DNA of 64,000 nt, taken from the NCBI GenBank assembly GCA_026400535.1, contig JAPLOU010000052.1, forward strand, positions 180,715-244,714, read 5' to 3'. Numbering within the stretch: position 1 is the first letter of the stretch; each line of letters begins with the position of its first letter. Below the pieces are notes generated by a model. The model ran no database searches, was not told the DNA's origin, and saw nothing but the letters and a program-made list of their open reading frames with translations. The DNA is from Hyphomicrobiales bacterium (GTDB lineage: Bacteria; Pseudomonadota; Alphaproteobacteria; Rhizobiales; Beijerinckiaceae). Positions 9,254 through 19,295 of this stretch are shown here, piece after piece. A program made the translations under genes and the position numbers.

Positions 9254-9862
9254 ATGACCGCAGCCGCGGCCTTCTTCTTCATGTTCGCGTCGGTGACGAT
9301 TGCATCGGCGGTGATGGTGATTGCCTCGCGCAATCCGGTCCACTCGGTGCTTTTTCTCATTCTTGCCTTCGTCAATGCGGCGGGCCTGTTCCTTCTGATG
9401 GGGGCTGAATTCCTGGCGATGATCCTCGTCGTGGTCTATGTTGGCGCAGTTGCGGTGCTGTTCCTGTTCGTCGTGATGATGCTCGACGTCGATTTCGCGG
9501 AGCTCAGGCAGGGATTCCTCCAGTACCTGCCGATCGGTCTGGTGGTCGGGTTCATCTTCCTGCTCCAGTTGACCCTCGTTCTGGGCACTTGGGTCATCGA
9601 CCCGGGCGCACTCAAGGCCGGCACGTCGCCAATCCCGGCCGACATAACCAATACCGAGGCGCTCGGTCTCGTACTCTACACAAAGTACGTCTACTATTTC
9701 CAAGCGGCCGGCCTCGTGCTGCTGGTCGCCATGATCGGCGCCATCGTGCTCACGCTCCGCCACAAGGACGGCGTCAAGCGCCAGGATGTGGCCGCCCAGG
9801 TGGCGCGCACCAAGGCAACCGCCATGGAGGTGCGCAAGGTGCCCTCCCGGACTGGCGTGTGA
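9254..9862 (+). CDS. nuoJ: NADH-quinone oxidoreductase subunit J
   Basis: A membrane-arm subunit of complex I with about five transmembrane helices in 202 residues. The N-terminal [15 protein letters not shown] and the third-helix region [17 protein letters not shown], which contains the pi-bulge helix of this subunit, are diagnostic. It starts at ATG 9254 after the repeat-containing gap and ends 10 bases before nuoK. Confidence 0.97.
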   Translation: MTAAAAFFFMFASVTIASAVMVIASRNPVHSVLFLILAFVNAAGLFLLMGAEFLAMILVVVYVGAVAVLFLFVVMMLDVDFAELRQGFLQYLPIGLVVGFIFLLQLTLVLGTWVIDPGALKAGTSPIPADITNTEALGLVLYTKYVYYFQAAGLVLLVAMIGAIVLTLRHKDGVKRQDVAAQVARTKATAMEVRKVPSRTGV

Positions 9863-9872
9863 GGAGGCGACA

Positions 9873-10178
9873 ATGATCGGACTTGGCCATTATCTTACCG
9901 TCGCCGCGATCCTGTTCACGCTTGGCGTGCTCGGGATCTTCATCAACCGCAAGAACGTCATCGTCATCCTGATGTCGATCGAGTTGATCCTGCTCGCCGT
10001 CAACATCAACCTCGTGGCCTTCTCGACCCATCTCAACGACATGGTCGGACAGGTCTTCGCGCTGCTGGTGCTGACGGTTGCCGCCGCGGAGGCCGCCATC
10101 GGCCTCGCCATCCTCGTGACCTATTTCCGCAACCGCGGCACCATCGCGGTCGAGGACATCAACATGATGAAGGGCTGA
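9873..10178 (+). CDS. nuoK: NADH-quinone oxidoreductase subunit K
   Basis: A 101-residue membrane subunit with three transmembrane helices, homologous to MrpC of cation antiporters. ATG 9873 follows GAGGAGG at 9861-9867 with good spacing and gives the family N terminus [15 protein letters not shown]; the longer frame from 9786 lies inside nuoJ. Conserved membrane glutamates are present in [11 protein letters not shown] and [10 protein letters not shown], both part of the proton path. The gene ends 8 bases before nuoL. Confidence 0.98.
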   Translation: MIGLGHYLTVAAILFTLGVLGIFINRKNVIVILMSIELILLAVNINLVAFSTHLNDMVGQVFALLVLTVAAAEAAIGLAILVTYFRNRGTIAVEDINMMKG

Positions 10179-10186
10179 GCGGCATC

Positions 10187-12187
10187 ATGTATCACGCCAT
10201 CGTCTTTCTCCCGCTGGTCGGCTTCCTGATCGCGGGCTTCTTCGGGCGCCTGATCGGGCCGAGGCCAAGCGAGCTGATCACCACCTCGCTTCTGGCGATT
10301 GCTGCCATCCTGTCCTGGATCGCGCTGGTGCAGGTCGGTTTTGGCCACGGCACGACGCGCGTGCAGATCGCCACCTGGATGCAGTCGGGTGGGATGCAGA
10401 TCGACTGGGCATTCAGGATCGACACGCTCACCGCCGTGATGCTCGTTGTGGTCAACACGGTGTCTTCGCTCGTGCACCTGTATTCCATCGGTTACATGCG
10501 CGAGGACGACAGCCGTCCGCGCTTCTTCGCATATCTGTCGCTGTTCACCTTCGCCATGCTGATGCTGGTGACCTCGGACAACCTGGTCCAGATGTTCTTT
10601 GGCTGGGAAGGGGTCGGCCTCGCGAGTTATCTGCTGATCGGTTTTTGGTACAAGAAGCCGTCGGCTAATGCCGCCGCCATCAAGGCCTTCGTTGTCAACC
10701 GCGTCGGGGACTTCGGCTTCGTGCTCGGCATCTTCCTTGTCTTCTGGCTGACCGGCTCCGTCGCCTACGACCAGATCTTCGCGAAGATCCCCGACCTCGC
10801 CTCAACCACCTTCCGGTTCATCGGCTTCGAGTGGAACGCGGTCACGCTGGCTTGCCTGCTGCTGTTCATGGGGGCGATGGGCAAGTCGGCGCAGTTCATG
10901 CTGCACACCTGGTTGCCGGACGCGATGGAAGGCCCGACGCCCGTGTCGGCCCTGATCCATGCTGCGACCATGGTCACCGCCGGCGTCTTCATGGTGGCGC
11001 GGCTGTCGCCGGTGTTCGAGTATGCGCCGACGGCGCTCACGGTTGTTGTCACCATCGGCGCGATCACGGCCTTCTTCGCGGCCACTGTCGGTCTCGTCCA
11101 GAACGACATCAAGCGCGTCATCGCTTATTCGACCTGCTCGCAGCTCGGCTACATGTTCGTAGCCCTCGGCGTCGGCGCCTACGGCGCGGGCATTTTCCAC
11201 CTGTTCACCCATGCCTTCTTCAAGGCGCTGCTCTTCCTGGGTGCAGGCTCGGTGATCCACGCCATGCACCATGAGCAGGACATGCGGAACATGGGCGGAT
11301 TGCGGAAGCACATTCCCTTGACTGCTGCCGCCATGACGATTGGCACGCTGGCGCTGACCGGCTTTCCCTTCCTCGCCGGCTACTTCTCGAAGGACGCCAT
11401 CATTGAAAGCGCCTTCGCAAGGGGCACCGGTGCAGGCTCGATGGCCTTCGTGATGCTTGTCGTCGCCGCCGCATTCACCTCGTTCTACTCTTGGCGGCTC
11501 TACTTCATGATCTTCGAGGGCAAGCCCCGCTGGGGTGGGGCCGCGCATCACGATCATGGTGCGGCCCCGGCCATGCTCGCCGGTGCGCATCATGCAGCGC
11601 CCAATGATCACGGTCATGGTCACGTTCCGCATGAGAGCCCGCTGGTGATGCTGGTCCCGCTCGGTGTCCTGGCGCTGGGCGCCATCGCTGCCGGCTTCGC
11701 CTTCAAGGAGGCGTTCATCGGCCATGACTATGAGCATTTCTGGAAGACAGCGCTGTTCACGGCCAAGGACAATCACATTCTGCATGCCATTCACAAGGTG
11801 CCGAAATGGGTGGTCTGGTCACCCTTTGTCGCGATGGTGATCGGTTTCGCCGCCGCATTCTACTGCTACGTTCTGCGGCCGGACGTGCCCGGACAGATCG
11901 CGAAGCAGCACGAGTTCCTCTACCGCTTCCTGCTCAACAAATGGTACTTCGATGAGCTGTATGACTGGCTCTTCGTTCGGCCGGCCAAGCGGCTCGGCAC
12001 CTTGCTGTGGAAGCAGGGCGACGGCATGATCATTGACGGCCTTGGGCCGGATGGCATTTCGGCCCGTGTGGTGGACGTCACCAACCGGATCGTCAAGCTT
12101 CAGACCGGCTACGTCTATCACTACGCCTTTTCCATGATCATGGGGGTTGGCGGCCTTGTCACCTGGTACATCCTGACGCGCGGGTGA
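10187..12187 (+). CDS. nuoL: NADH-quinone oxidoreductase subunit L
   Basis: The distal antiporter-like proton-pumping subunit, with the long lateral helix that spans the membrane arm. It has 666 residues. The family core [16 protein letters not shown], the lysine-containing broken helix [16 protein letters not shown] and [15 protein letters not shown] are present. An unusual His-rich loop lies between about residues 453 and 485 ([17 protein letters not shown]), on the connection between the antiporter core and the C-terminal lateral helix. Confidence 0.98.
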   Translation: MYHAIVFLPLVGFLIAGFFGRLIGPRPSELITTSLLAIAAILSWIALVQVGFGHGTTRVQIATWMQSGGMQIDWAFRIDTLTAVMLVVVNTVSSLVHLYSIGYMREDDSRPRFFAYLSLFTFAMLMLVTSDNLVQMFFGWEGVGLASYLLIGFWYKKPSANAAAIKAFVVNRVGDFGFVLGIFLVFWLTGSVAYDQIFAKIPDLASTTFRFIGFEWNAVTLACLLLFMGAMGKSAQFMLHTWLPDAMEGPTPVSALIHAATMVTAGVFMVARLSPVFEYAPTALTVVVTIGAITAFFAATVGLVQNDIKRVIAYSTCSQLGYMFVALGVGAYGAGIFHLFTHAFFKALLFLGAGSVIHAMHHEQDMRNMGGLRKHIPLTAAAMTIGTLALTGFPFLAGYFSKDAIIESAFARGTGAGSMAFVMLVVAAAFTSFYSWRLYFMIFEGKPRWGGAAHHDHGAAPAMLAGAHHAAPNDHGHGHVPHESPLVMLVPLGVLALGAIAAGFAFKEAFIGHDYEHFWKTALFTAKDNHILHAIHKVPKWVVWSPFVAMVIGFAAAFYCYVLRPDVPGQIAKQHEFLYRFLLNKWYFDELYDWLFVRPAKRLGTLLWKQGDGMIIDGLGPDGISARVVDVTNRIVKLQTGYVYHYAFSMIMGVGGLVTWYILTRG

Positions 12188-12191
12188 TCTG

Positions 12192-13703
12192 ATGTTTGGT
12201 CTTGGTATCCTCTCCGGACTTTTGATCCTGCCGCTGGTCGGAGCGGCATTCATTCTGACACTCCGTGGCGATGAAGCCTCTGTCCGGTCGAATGCGCGCA
12301 TGGCGGCGCTGGTCACCACGCTGGTGACGCTGGCCCTGGCCATTGTCGCCTGGGCTCGCTTCGAGGTGGCCAGCCCCCAGTTCCAGCTCATCGAAAGCCA
12401 TGGCTGGCTGTCGGAGACCATTCGCTTCAAGCTCGGCGTCGACGGCTTCTCGATGCCCTTCGTGCTGCTGACCGCCTTCCTGATGCCGTTCTGCATCCTC
12501 GCCTCTTGGGAGAGCATCGAGCATCGCATGAAGGAGTACATGGTCGCGTTTCTCGTGCTTGAAACCCTGATGATCGGTGTGTTCGTGGCGCTCGATCTCG
12601 TCCTGTTCTACATTTTCTTCGAGGCTGGCCTGATCCCGATGTTCCTAATCATCGGCATCTGGGGCGGCAAGCGCCGCATCTACGCCTCGTTCAAGTTCTT
12701 TCTCTACACGCTGCTCGGCTCGGTGCTCATGCTGCTTGCCATTATGGCGATGTACTGGAGCGCCGGCACGACGGATATCACCCAGTTGCTGGCCCACAAG
12801 TTTGCCAAGGAGCTGCAGCCCTGGCTCTGGCTTGCCTTCTTTGCCTCCTTCGCCGTGAAGATGCCGATGTGGCCGGTCCATACTTGGCTTCCTGACGCCC
12901 ATGTCGAAGCTCCGACGGCCGGCTCCGTCATCCTGGCCGGCATCCTGCTCAAGATGGGCGGCTACGGGTTCATCCGCTTCTCGATTCCGATGTTCCCCGA
13001 TGCGTCGCAGGACTTCGCGCCGATGGTCTACGCGCTCTCGGTGATCGCCATCATCTACACCTCACTGGTGGCGCTGATGCAGGAAGACATCAAGAAGCTG
13101 ATCGCGTACTCGTCGGTTGCGCATATGGGCTTCGTCACCATGGGCCTGTTCACCCTGACGCCGCAGGGCATCCAGGGCGCTCTGTTCCAGATGGTCAGCC
13201 ACGGGTTGGTGTCGGGCGCGCTCTTCCTGTGCGTCGGCGTCGTCTACGACCGCATGCATACCCGCGAGATCAAGGCCTATGGCGGGCTGACCAACCGCAT
13301 GCCGGTCTATGCCGTGCTGTTCATGGTCTTTACGATGGCCAATGTCGGTCTGCCCGGCACCGCAGGCTTCGTCGGCGAGTTCCTGACCCTGCTTGGCGCG
13401 TTCAAGGCCAATCCCTGGGTGGCGTTCTTCGCCACCTTCGGCGTGATCCTCTCGGCGGCCTACGCGCTCTGGCTCTACCGCCGCGTGATGTTCGGCGAAC
13501 TGGACAAACCGGAGCTCAAGGGCATCACCGATGTTGATCGCCGTGAGATGGTGCTCCTGGTGCCGCTGGCCGCCCTGACCATTTACTATGGCCTGCGTCC
13601 GGGCGCGATCCTCGATGCCTTTGCCGCCCCGACCGATCTCCTGATCAAGAACTACCAGGCTGCCGTCAACGCCACCCGGACGGCGCTGCTGGTGGTGCAG
13701 TAA
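12192..13703 (+). CDS. nuoM: NADH-quinone oxidoreductase subunit M
   Basis: The middle antiporter-like proton-pumping subunit of the complex I membrane arm, 503 residues with about 14 helices. [20 protein letters not shown] carries the conserved glutamate pair region, and [21 protein letters not shown] is the broken-helix lysine region common to NuoL, M and N. It starts 4 bases after nuoL and ends 10 bases before nuoN. Confidence 0.98.
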   Translation: MFGLGILSGLLILPLVGAAFILTLRGDEASVRSNARMAALVTTLVTLALAIVAWARFEVASPQFQLIESHGWLSETIRFKLGVDGFSMPFVLLTAFLMPFCILASWESIEHRMKEYMVAFLVLETLMIGVFVALDLVLFYIFFEAGLIPMFLIIGIWGGKRRIYASFKFFLYTLLGSVLMLLAIMAMYWSAGTTDITQLLAHKFAKELQPWLWLAFFASFAVKMPMWPVHTWLPDAHVEAPTAGSVILAGILLKMGGYGFIRFSIPMFPDASQDFAPMVYALSVIAIIYTSLVALMQEDIKKLIAYSSVAHMGFVTMGLFTLTPQGIQGALFQMVSHGLVSGALFLCVGVVYDRMHTREIKAYGGLTNRMPVYAVLFMVFTMANVGLPGTAGFVGEFLTLLGAFKANPWVAFFATFGVILSAAYALWLYRRVMFGELDKPELKGITDVDRREMVLLVPLAALTIYYGLRPGAILDAFAAPTDLLIKNYQAAVNATRTALLVVQ

Positions 13704-13713
13704 GGACCCCGCC

Positions 13714-15159
13714 ATGGCAGCCATTCCCGATCTGATGCCGGCGCTGCCGGAGCTCCTGCTGGCGATCGGCGCGCTGGCGATGGTCGTCATCGGAGCCTTC
13801 CAGGGCGAGAAATCGCTGCGTTTGCTGGAGATCATGGCCGTCGCCCTGTTCGCTGTTGCGGGCCTCGTTGTGCTGAGCCAGACCGGCAAGCAGATCACCT
13901 TCAGCGGCGCCTTCGTGGCGGACGGCTTTGGCCAGTTCATGAAGGTGCTGACGCTGATCGGCGCGGCGGCCGCCATCATCATGTCCTCGGACTATATCCG
14001 CCGAGAGGGCATGGCGCGTTTCGAGTATCCGATCCTGATCGTCCTCGCGACCATCGGCATGATGATGATGATCTCTGCCAACGACCTGATCGCGCTCTAT
14101 GTGGGCGTTGAACTGCAGTCGCTCGCGCTGTATGTGGTCGCCGCGATGAACCGGGACGACGCGAAGTCGTCGGAGGCGGGCCTGAAGTACTTTGTGCTGG
14201 GAGCGCTGTCATCTGGCATGCTGCTCTATGGCATGTCGCTTGTCTATGGCTTTACCGGTACCGTCATCTTCGGCGGCATCGCGGAGGCGCTCGCCCATGG
14301 CGCCGCAGGCGGGCACAAGATCGGCCTTGGCCTTGTTTTCGGGCTCGTTTTCATGGCGGCCGGCCTCGCCTTCAAGATCTCGGCGGTACCGTTCCACATG
14401 TGGACACCGGACGTCTACGAGGGCTCGCCGACGGCCGTGACAGCCTTCTTTGCCGCCGCGCCCAAGATGGCGGCCATGGCCATGACGGTGCGCGTCTTCG
14501 TCAGCGCTTTTCCCGGCGCCATCGGCGACTGGCGGCAGATCGTCATCTTCATCGCGGCCGCTTCGATGGTGCTCGGCGCCTTCGCGGCAATCGGCCAGCG
14601 CAACATCAAACGCCTGATGGCGTACTCATCGATCGGCCACATGGGCTTTGCGCTTGTCGGTCTTGCGGCCGGAACAGTCAGCGGCGTACAGGGCGTTGCG
14701 ATCTACATGGCGATCTACCTCGTGATGACGCTCGGCGCCTTCGCCTGTATCCTGTGCATGCGCCGCGACGGCCATATGGTCGAGGATATCGAGGAACTCG
14801 GCGGCCTCTCGCAGTCCCAGCCGCTGATCGCTTTCTGCCTGGCGATGCTACTGTTTTCGCTGGCCGGCATCCCGCCGCTGGCGGGCTTCTTCGCCAAATT
14901 CTATGTCTTCACCGCAGCCATCGAGGCAAAGCTGTACTATCTCGCGATAATCGGTGTGATCGCCAGCGTGATCGGCGCCTATTACTACCTGCGCATCGTC
15001 AAGATCATCTACTTCGACAAGCCGAGGGGTGCCTTCGAGAGGATGACACCGGCGCTGGGAGGCGTTATGGCACTGTCGAGCGCCGCGGTGCTGGCGTTCT
15101 GGCTTGTGCCGGGGCCGCTGGTCTCATCGGCGCTCGCGGCGGCCAAATCGTTGTTCTGA
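13714..15159 (+). CDS. nuoN: NADH-quinone oxidoreductase subunit N
   Basis: The proximal antiporter-like subunit and last nuo gene, 481 residues with about 14 helices. [17 protein letters not shown] and [20 protein letters not shown] match the conserved glutamate helix and the broken helix with its proton-path lysine. [18 protein letters not shown] is the family motif shared with NuoL and NuoM. Downstream, birA begins about 10 bases after the stop. Confidence 0.98.
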   Translation: MAAIPDLMPALPELLLAIGALAMVVIGAFQGEKSLRLLEIMAVALFAVAGLVVLSQTGKQITFSGAFVADGFGQFMKVLTLIGAAAAIIMSSDYIRREGMARFEYPILIVLATIGMMMMISANDLIALYVGVELQSLALYVVAAMNRDDAKSSEAGLKYFVLGALSSGMLLYGMSLVYGFTGTVIFGGIAEALAHGAAGGHKIGLGLVFGLVFMAAGLAFKISAVPFHMWTPDVYEGSPTAVTAFFAAAPKMAAMAMTVRVFVSAFPGAIGDWRQIVIFIAAASMVLGAFAAIGQRNIKRLMAYSSIGHMGFALVGLAAGTVSGVQGVAIYMAIYLVMTLGAFACILCMRRDGHMVEDIEELGGLSQSQPLIAFCLAMLLFSLAGIPPLAGFFAKFYVFTAAIEAKLYYLAIIGVIASVIGAYYYLRIVKIIYFDKPRGAFERMTPALGGVMALSSAAVLAFWLVPGPLVSSALAAAKSLF

Positions 15160-15169
15160 GGGCAGGACG

Positions 15170-15925
15170 CTGGTTCCGATCCTTGCGCCGGAAGCCGTGG
15201 CGGCAGGCTATGGTCTTGTGCACAAGGCCGAGGTCGGTACGACCATGGACGAAGCCCGGGCCCATGTCATGGCCGGCAATATGGAGCCATGCTGGTTCGT
15301 GGCTGATGCGCAGACCGGCGGACGTGGCCGCCATGGGCGGACCTGGATCTCGCCCCCGGGCAATCTGTATGCAACGCTGGCATTGACGGCGCCAGGCGAT
15401 CCGGCGCGCGCACCGGAACTGGGCTTCGTTGCAGGGCTTGCCCTGTACAGGGCCGTGGCTGCAGGCACCGGGTTGCATCATCCGGACCTGGCGATCAAAT
15501 GGCCCAATGATCTGCTGCTTGGCGGCGCCAAGGTTGCTGGCCTGCTGCTCGAGGGCCTGCAGGCGCGCGGCCGGTTTGTTGTGCTCATCGGCTTCGGTGT
15601 GAATGTCGCTTCTGCGCCGCAAGGTCTGATCTATCCGACGCAGGCCCTCGCCGCGGTCGCTGCAGCGCCAACACCGGCTCACCTGTTGCGCGAACTCAGC
15701 CTGAACTGGATCGAGGCCCACGCCCGATGGGCGGCAGGATTTGCCCGGACCCGCGCCGACTGGCAGGAGTTGGCCCATGGTCTTGGAGCGGACGTTCGCG
15801 TCCGCCCACCTTCCGGAGAGGTGCGCGGCGTGATGCGCGGCATCAACGCCCGCGGCTGTCTGCTTCTGGACACACCGACAGGCCAAGTGACAATCGACGC
15901 AGGCGATCTGTTCTTTGGTGGTTGA
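15170..15925 (+). CDS. birA: Biotin-[acetyl-CoA-carboxylase] ligase
   Basis: A biotin-protein ligase that attaches biotin to the carrier domain of biotin-dependent carboxylases. GGRGRHGRTWISPPGNLY is the biotinoyl-AMP loop, ALAIKWPNDLL-type sequence (LAIKWPNDLLLGG) is the substrate motif, and LIGFGVNV follows. There is no N-terminal DNA-binding domain, so it is a mono-functional ligase and not a repressor. The start is uncertain: comparison with related N termini (xxxLxPEAVAAGY) points to CTG 15170, while the only ordinary in-frame starts noticed are an ATG inside nuoN (15104) and GTG 15197. Confidence 0.93.
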   Translation: MVPILAPEAVAAGYGLVHKAEVGTTMDEARAHVMAGNMEPCWFVADAQTGGRGRHGRTWISPPGNLYATLALTAPGDPARAPELGFVAGLALYRAVAAGTGLHHPDLAIKWPNDLLLGGAKVAGLLLEGLQARGRFVVLIGFGVNVASAPQGLIYPTQALAAVAAAPTPAHLLRELSLNWIEAHARWAAGFARTRADWQELAHGLGADVRVRPPSGEVRGVMRGINARGCLLLDTPTGQVTIDAGDLFFGG

Positions 15926-15956
15926 CCCGCAGGCCAATCCCCTTACTGACAAGGCC

Positions 15957-17624
15957 ATGGCACAAACAGATCAACTCGTCTTTTGCCCGCTCGGCGGGCT
16001 CGGCGAAATCGGCATGAACGCGGCGCTCTACGGCTTTGGTCCCGAGCGCTCCCGAAAATGGATCATGGTGGATTGCGGCGTCACCTTCGGCGGCCCCGAG
16101 ACCCCCGGCGTCGACCTCATTATGCCGGACATCCGCTTTATCGAGGAGCGTCGCAAGGATCTGCTCGGCATCATCATCACCCATGCGCATGAGGACCATA
16201 TCGGCGCGCTTGTCGCACTCTGGCCAAGGCTCCGTGTGCCCGTCTGGTGCACGCAATTCGCAGCCGGCCTCATCGAAACAAGAAAGCTGCATGAGCCCGG
16301 CGCGCCGAAGGTCCCGCTGAACGTCGTGGTCCCTGGGCTGTTCTACCCGTTCGGACCTTTCTCGGTCGAATTCATCAAGGTGGCGCATTCCATTCCGCAG
16401 AGCTGCGCACTGGCCATCAAGACGCCGGTGGGGACCGTGTTGCATACCGGCGACTGGAAGATCGACGACACGCCCCATGTCGGCTGGCCGACCGATGCCG
16501 CGCGGCTCAAGCAACTGGGTGATGAAGGCGTGCTCGCCATGGTCTGTGATTCCACCAACGTCATGCGCGAGGGCATCAGCCCAGGCGAGGCCGATGTGGC
16601 GAAGACTTTGGCTGAACTGATCAAGGCGGCGCCCGGTCGTGTAGCAGTCACCACCTTCGCTTCGAATGTTGCCCGCATCCGGGCCGTCGCCGAGGCGGCC
16701 CGGGACTGTGGCCGGGAGGTCGTCGTTGTCGGCCGTGCCATGGACAAGGTCATCGATGTCGCAAAGGAATGCGGCATGCTGGATGAATTGCCCGACTTCC
16801 GCTCGGCCCAGACCTATGGCTACCTTCCGCGCGAGAAGGTTGTCTGTCTGCTGACCGGCTCTCAGGGCGAGCCTCGCGCGGCGCTGGCCCGTATCGCCGA
16901 GGACGAGCATCCCGACATCGCGCTGTCGCCCGGAGACCGGGTGATCTTCTCGTCCCGCACGATTCCTGGCAACGAGAAGGCGGTTGGCCGGATCATGAAT
17001 GCGCTCGCCTTGCAGCGGATCGAGATCGTCACGGATCGCCAGCATCTGGTCCACGTCTCAGGTCACCCGCGCCGCGAGGAAATGAAGCAGATGTATGATT
17101 GGGTGCGCCCGCATATCGCGATCCCGGCCCATGGCGAACCGCTGCACCTCACCGAGCACGCCAAGCTCGCCGAAGAGCTGAGGGTGCCGCATGTGCTGGT
17201 CGCGACCAATGGCGACATGCTGTCCTTCACGCGACAGGGGGTCGACAAGATCGACGATGTTGTCGTCGGGCGCATCTTCCAGGATGGCCAGTTACGCATC
17301 AACGCCGGCGACAGGACGGTGCCTGACCGGCGCAAGCTATCCTTCGCCGGCGTCGTCTCTGTGGCCATCGCGATCGACGACAAGGGCAACATCGCCGGCG
17401 ATCTGGAGATTGCCTGCATGGGACTGCCGGAAAAGACCGAGGACGGCGACAGCTTCGACGACGTGGTCAACGACGCGGTTCTCGATCTGGTCGAGAACAT
17501 GCCAAAGCAGCGCCGCCGCGACCCGGAAGGCCTGCGCAACTCCATCGAGCGCGCTGTCCGTGGGGCGATCAACGAGGAATGGGGCAAGAAGCCGGTTGTT
17601 CATGCCCTTGTGATCGAGGTGTGA
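15957..17624 (+). CDS. rnj: Ribonuclease J
   Basis: A metallo-beta-lactamase-fold ribonuclease with 5' exonuclease and endonuclease activity, used in rRNA maturation and mRNA decay. The metal-binding HAHEDH lies at residues 76-81, HTGDWKID gives a further ligand, and SGHPRREEM in the later part belongs to the beta-CASP region. ATG 15957 (MAQTDQLVFCPLGG) is preferred to the upstream 15915 start, which overlaps birA. Length is 555 residues, normal for the alphaproteobacterial form. Its place after nuo-birA is a common Hyphomicrobiales arrangement. Confidence 0.95.
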   Translation: MAQTDQLVFCPLGGLGEIGMNAALYGFGPERSRKWIMVDCGVTFGGPETPGVDLIMPDIRFIEERRKDLLGIIITHAHEDHIGALVALWPRLRVPVWCTQFAAGLIETRKLHEPGAPKVPLNVVVPGLFYPFGPFSVEFIKVAHSIPQSCALAIKTPVGTVLHTGDWKIDDTPHVGWPTDAARLKQLGDEGVLAMVCDSTNVMREGISPGEADVAKTLAELIKAAPGRVAVTTFASNVARIRAVAEAARDCGREVVVVGRAMDKVIDVAKECGMLDELPDFRSAQTYGYLPREKVVCLLTGSQGEPRAALARIAEDEHPDIALSPGDRVIFSSRTIPGNEKAVGRIMNALALQRIEIVTDRQHLVHVSGHPRREEMKQMYDWVRPHIAIPAHGEPLHLTEHAKLAEELRVPHVLVATNGDMLSFTRQGVDKIDDVVVGRIFQDGQLRINAGDRTVPDRRKLSFAGVVSVAIAIDDKGNIAGDLEIACMGLPEKTEDGDSFDDVVNDAVLDLVENMPKQRRRDPEGLRNSIERAVRGAINEEWGKKPVVHALVIEV

Positions 17625-17633
17625 GGATCTGCC

Positions 17634-18038
17634 ATGATTGGACGGCTGAACCATGTGGCGCTTGCGGTGCCTGATCTGGAGGCCGCGGCTGCCTGCTACA
17701 GCGGCACGCTGGGCGCGGTCGTGGCCCCGGTCCAGAACCTGCCGGAGCATGGCGTGAGAGTGGTTTTCGTTGAACTGCCCAATACCAAGATCGAACTGCT
17801 CGGCGTATTGGGCGCGACTTCGCCGATCGCGAGATTTCTGGAGAAGAACCCGGACGGCGGCATCCATCACATCTGTTACGAGGTGGAGGATATCTTGGCG
17901 GCGCGGGACCGGATGATTGCCGCAGGGGCGCGTGTTCTCGGTGACGGTCAGCCCAAAATCGGAGCCCACGGCAAGCCGGTTATCTTCCTGCATCCGAAGG
18001 ACTTCTGCGGCACTTTGACCGAGCTTGAACAGGTCTGA
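17634..18038 (+). CDS. mce: Methylmalonyl-CoA epimerase
   Basis: A 134-residue vicinal-oxygen-chelate protein that interconverts the two epimers of methylmalonyl-CoA in propionyl-CoA breakdown. The metal ligands are visible as the His in LNHVALAV, the Glu in TKIELLGV, the His in GIHHICYEV and the Glu in TLTELEQ. It starts 9 bases after RNase J. Generic glyoxalase-family annotation is possible, but length and motifs fit the epimerase subfamily best. Confidence 0.9.
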   Translation: MIGRLNHVALAVPDLEAAAACYSGTLGAVVAPVQNLPEHGVRVVFVELPNTKIELLGVLGATSPIARFLEKNPDGGIHHICYEVEDILAARDRMIAAGARVLGDGQPKIGAHGKPVIFLHPKDFCGTLTELEQV

Positions 18039-18101
18039 GGCGGCAGGTCTGGTGCTATAGAGCACTTTGCCGTCGCTTCTGGCCAGAACCGAAAGTCGAG
18101 C

Positions 18102-18332
18102 ATGTCCCCGTTGGCTGCCTTCGCCGTCTACTTCGTCATCTGGTGGACAGTGCTGTTCTGTGTTTTGCCACTGAATGTGCAGAGCCAGTCCGAAACGGGG
18201 AACGTGACGACGGGAACCGAGCCGGGGGCTCCGGTTGCGCCGCAGCTGTGGCGCAAGGCGATCATCACCAGCATCGTCTCGGTTCCGGTCTTCGCGATCG
18301 TTTATGTCCTGTGGGTCTGGGCGGATCTTTAG
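18102..18332 (+). CDS. DUF1467 family protein
   Basis: A 76-residue protein with two transmembrane helices (about 5-24 and 53-73). It matches the DUF1467 pattern: aromatic-rich YFVIWWTVLFCVLP, then a polar loop with TEPGAPVAP and an LWRKAI motif before the second helix. The function is unknown. In many relatives it lies between the epimerase gene and proS; here the next plus-strand gene is a cyclophilin. Confidence 0.88.
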   Translation: MSPLAAFAVYFVIWWTVLFCVLPLNVQSQSETGNVTTGTEPGAPVAPQLWRKAIITSIVSVPVFAIVYVLWVWADL

Positions 18333-18343
18333 GGTTGCCTCCC

Positions 18344-18374
18344 AAAAAGAAAAAGGCAGGGCCGAAGCCCTGCC
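18344..18374 (-). terminator. Intrinsic terminator of the probable small RNA
   Basis: An 8-bp perfect stem (18355-18362 with 18367-18374) closes a 4-base loop, which is UUCG on the minus strand. On that strand it is followed by TTTTTCTTTTT (18354 down to 18344). No U tract follows the stem in the plus direction, so it is oriented to stop minus-strand transcription. The rplI terminator uses the same UUCG design. Confidence 0.75.
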
Positions 18375-18496
18375 ACACAGACTGTTATTCCCTCCATGAC
18401 GCGCGCATATCCTGCGCGTTCTCACCATGGTGGGCGTTTGCTCCTCCCGAGACCTGGACCGCCGAAAGTCCTTGGCAGCTTTCGTGCTGACCAACA
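18344..18496 (-). ncRNA. Probable small RNA, family unknown
   Basis: The 375-base gap between DUF1467 and the next gene holds a complete minus-strand transcription unit without an obvious ORF. A promoter-like pair lies upstream (18503-18531), and a strong UUCG-capped terminator lies at the end (18344-18374). The predicted RNA is about 150 nt. Internal hairpins are visible: GGAC/GTCC around 18450-18470, the palindrome CACCATGGTG at 18423-18432, and ACGCGC paired with GCGCGT around 18400-18420. No minus-strand gene is near, so the terminator needs its own transcript. Length is in the range of 6S RNA, but I cannot show that fold. Confidence 0.5.
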
Positions 18497-18502
18497 TTTC
18501 AA

Positions 18503-18531
18503 CTTTTAGCTGAACTTCAAAAGTTTGTCAT
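18503..18531 (-). promoter_or_regulatory. Possible promoter of the small RNA
   Basis: Read on the minus strand, ATGACA (18531-18526) and TAAAAG (18508-18503) are separated by 17 bases. This gives a housekeeping-type promoter that would start RNA near 18496. The match to consensus is moderate, and the placement rests mainly on agreement with the downstream terminator. Confidence 0.35.
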
Positions 18532-18538
18532 CATTTTT

Positions 18539-18571
18539 GGCAGGGATTGCATGATGTTTTTGCAATCTGCC
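18539..18571. other. Inverted repeat upstream of the first cyclophilin gene
   Basis: GATTGCA (18545-18551) pairs with TGCAATC (18561-18567), and outside them GGCA (18539-18542) pairs with TGCC (18568-18571), leaving a 2-base bulge. It lies just upstream of the small-RNA promoter and about 140 bases before the cyclophilin start. It could be an operator for either transcript. No U tract follows, so it is probably not a terminator. Confidence 0.4.
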
Positions 18572-18707
18572 TTCTGACGCTGCAGGGCGCCTGTACTGCT
18601 TGCGCGCCACATTCAAAACTCCGTCGGGTTCGCAGCCATGCCTTGTCATCGCCGCCTTCAGTCGCTAGGCACATCTTGCAGTGCCTGAGAAGCGGAGATT
18701 GAACGAC

Positions 18708-19259
18708 GTGATCAAACCAACGTCCCTTGCCCTTGTGCTCGCCCTTGCCGGAGCGGGCGCGCTGTTCGCGCCGATGACCGCGGCCGCACAGCAGCTTGAC
18801 CCCCAGAACACGATCGTGCTGACCACGAAGGATGGCCCCGTGACCATTCGCTTGCGGCCTGATCTGGCCCCCAGACATGTCGAGCAGATCAAGACGCTGA
18901 CGAAGCGAGGCTTCTACAACGGCATCGTCTTCCACCGTGTGATTGACGGCTTCATGGCGCAGACGGGCGACCCGACAGGCACTGGCACTGGAAAGTCAGA
19001 TCTGCCCAATCTTCCGGCAGAGTTCAGCCGTGAGCCCTACAAGGTCGGCACCGTCGGCATGGCCCGGGCCCAGGCCCCGAACTCGGCCAACTCGCAATTC
19101 TTCATCTGCTACGAGGGTTGCGCGCCGCTGACCGGCCAGTACACCATCTGGGGCGAGGTTATCTCCGGCATGGATGCTGTCCGCAAGATCAAGCGCGGCG
19201 AGCCTCCGGTGAACCCCGACAAGATCATCAGCATGAAGCTGCTGGCTGATTCCCGCTGA
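18708..19259 (+). CDS. ppiA: Exported cyclophilin-type peptidyl-prolyl isomerase
   Basis: A periplasmic cyclophilin that catalyses cis-trans isomerisation of proline bonds. The N terminus from GTG 18708 is a signal peptide (basic MIKP, hydrophobic core, then PMTAAAQQ as the cleavage region). GTG 18681 is a possible earlier start, but GGAG sits about 10 bases before 18708. The cyclophilin core includes FHRVIDGFMAQTGDP and NSANSQFFICYEG. The next gene is a cytosolic paralogue, and such tandem pairs before queA are usual in Hyphomicrobiales. Confidence 0.92.
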   Translation: MIKPTSLALVLALAGAGALFAPMTAAAQQLDPQNTIVLTTKDGPVTIRLRPDLAPRHVEQIKTLTKRGFYNGIVFHRVIDGFMAQTGDPTGTGTGKSDLPNLPAEFSREPYKVGTVGMARAQAPNSANSQFFICYEGCAPLTGQYTIWGEVISGMDAVRKIKRGEPPVNPDKIISMKLLADSR

Positions 19260-19295
19260 TTGTTCCGTCACCCACCATCGAACACGAGTTCTGTC

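Noticed and set aside
18344..18374. Terminator of the nuo-DUF1467 operon on the plus strand
   Set aside because: The stem is symmetrical, but the U tract exists only on the minus strand, so plus-strand termination here is not supported.
19260..19295. Start of ppiB directly after the ppiA stop
   Set aside because: The 12 extra residues have no cyclophilin match, and ATG 19296 gives the family N terminus.
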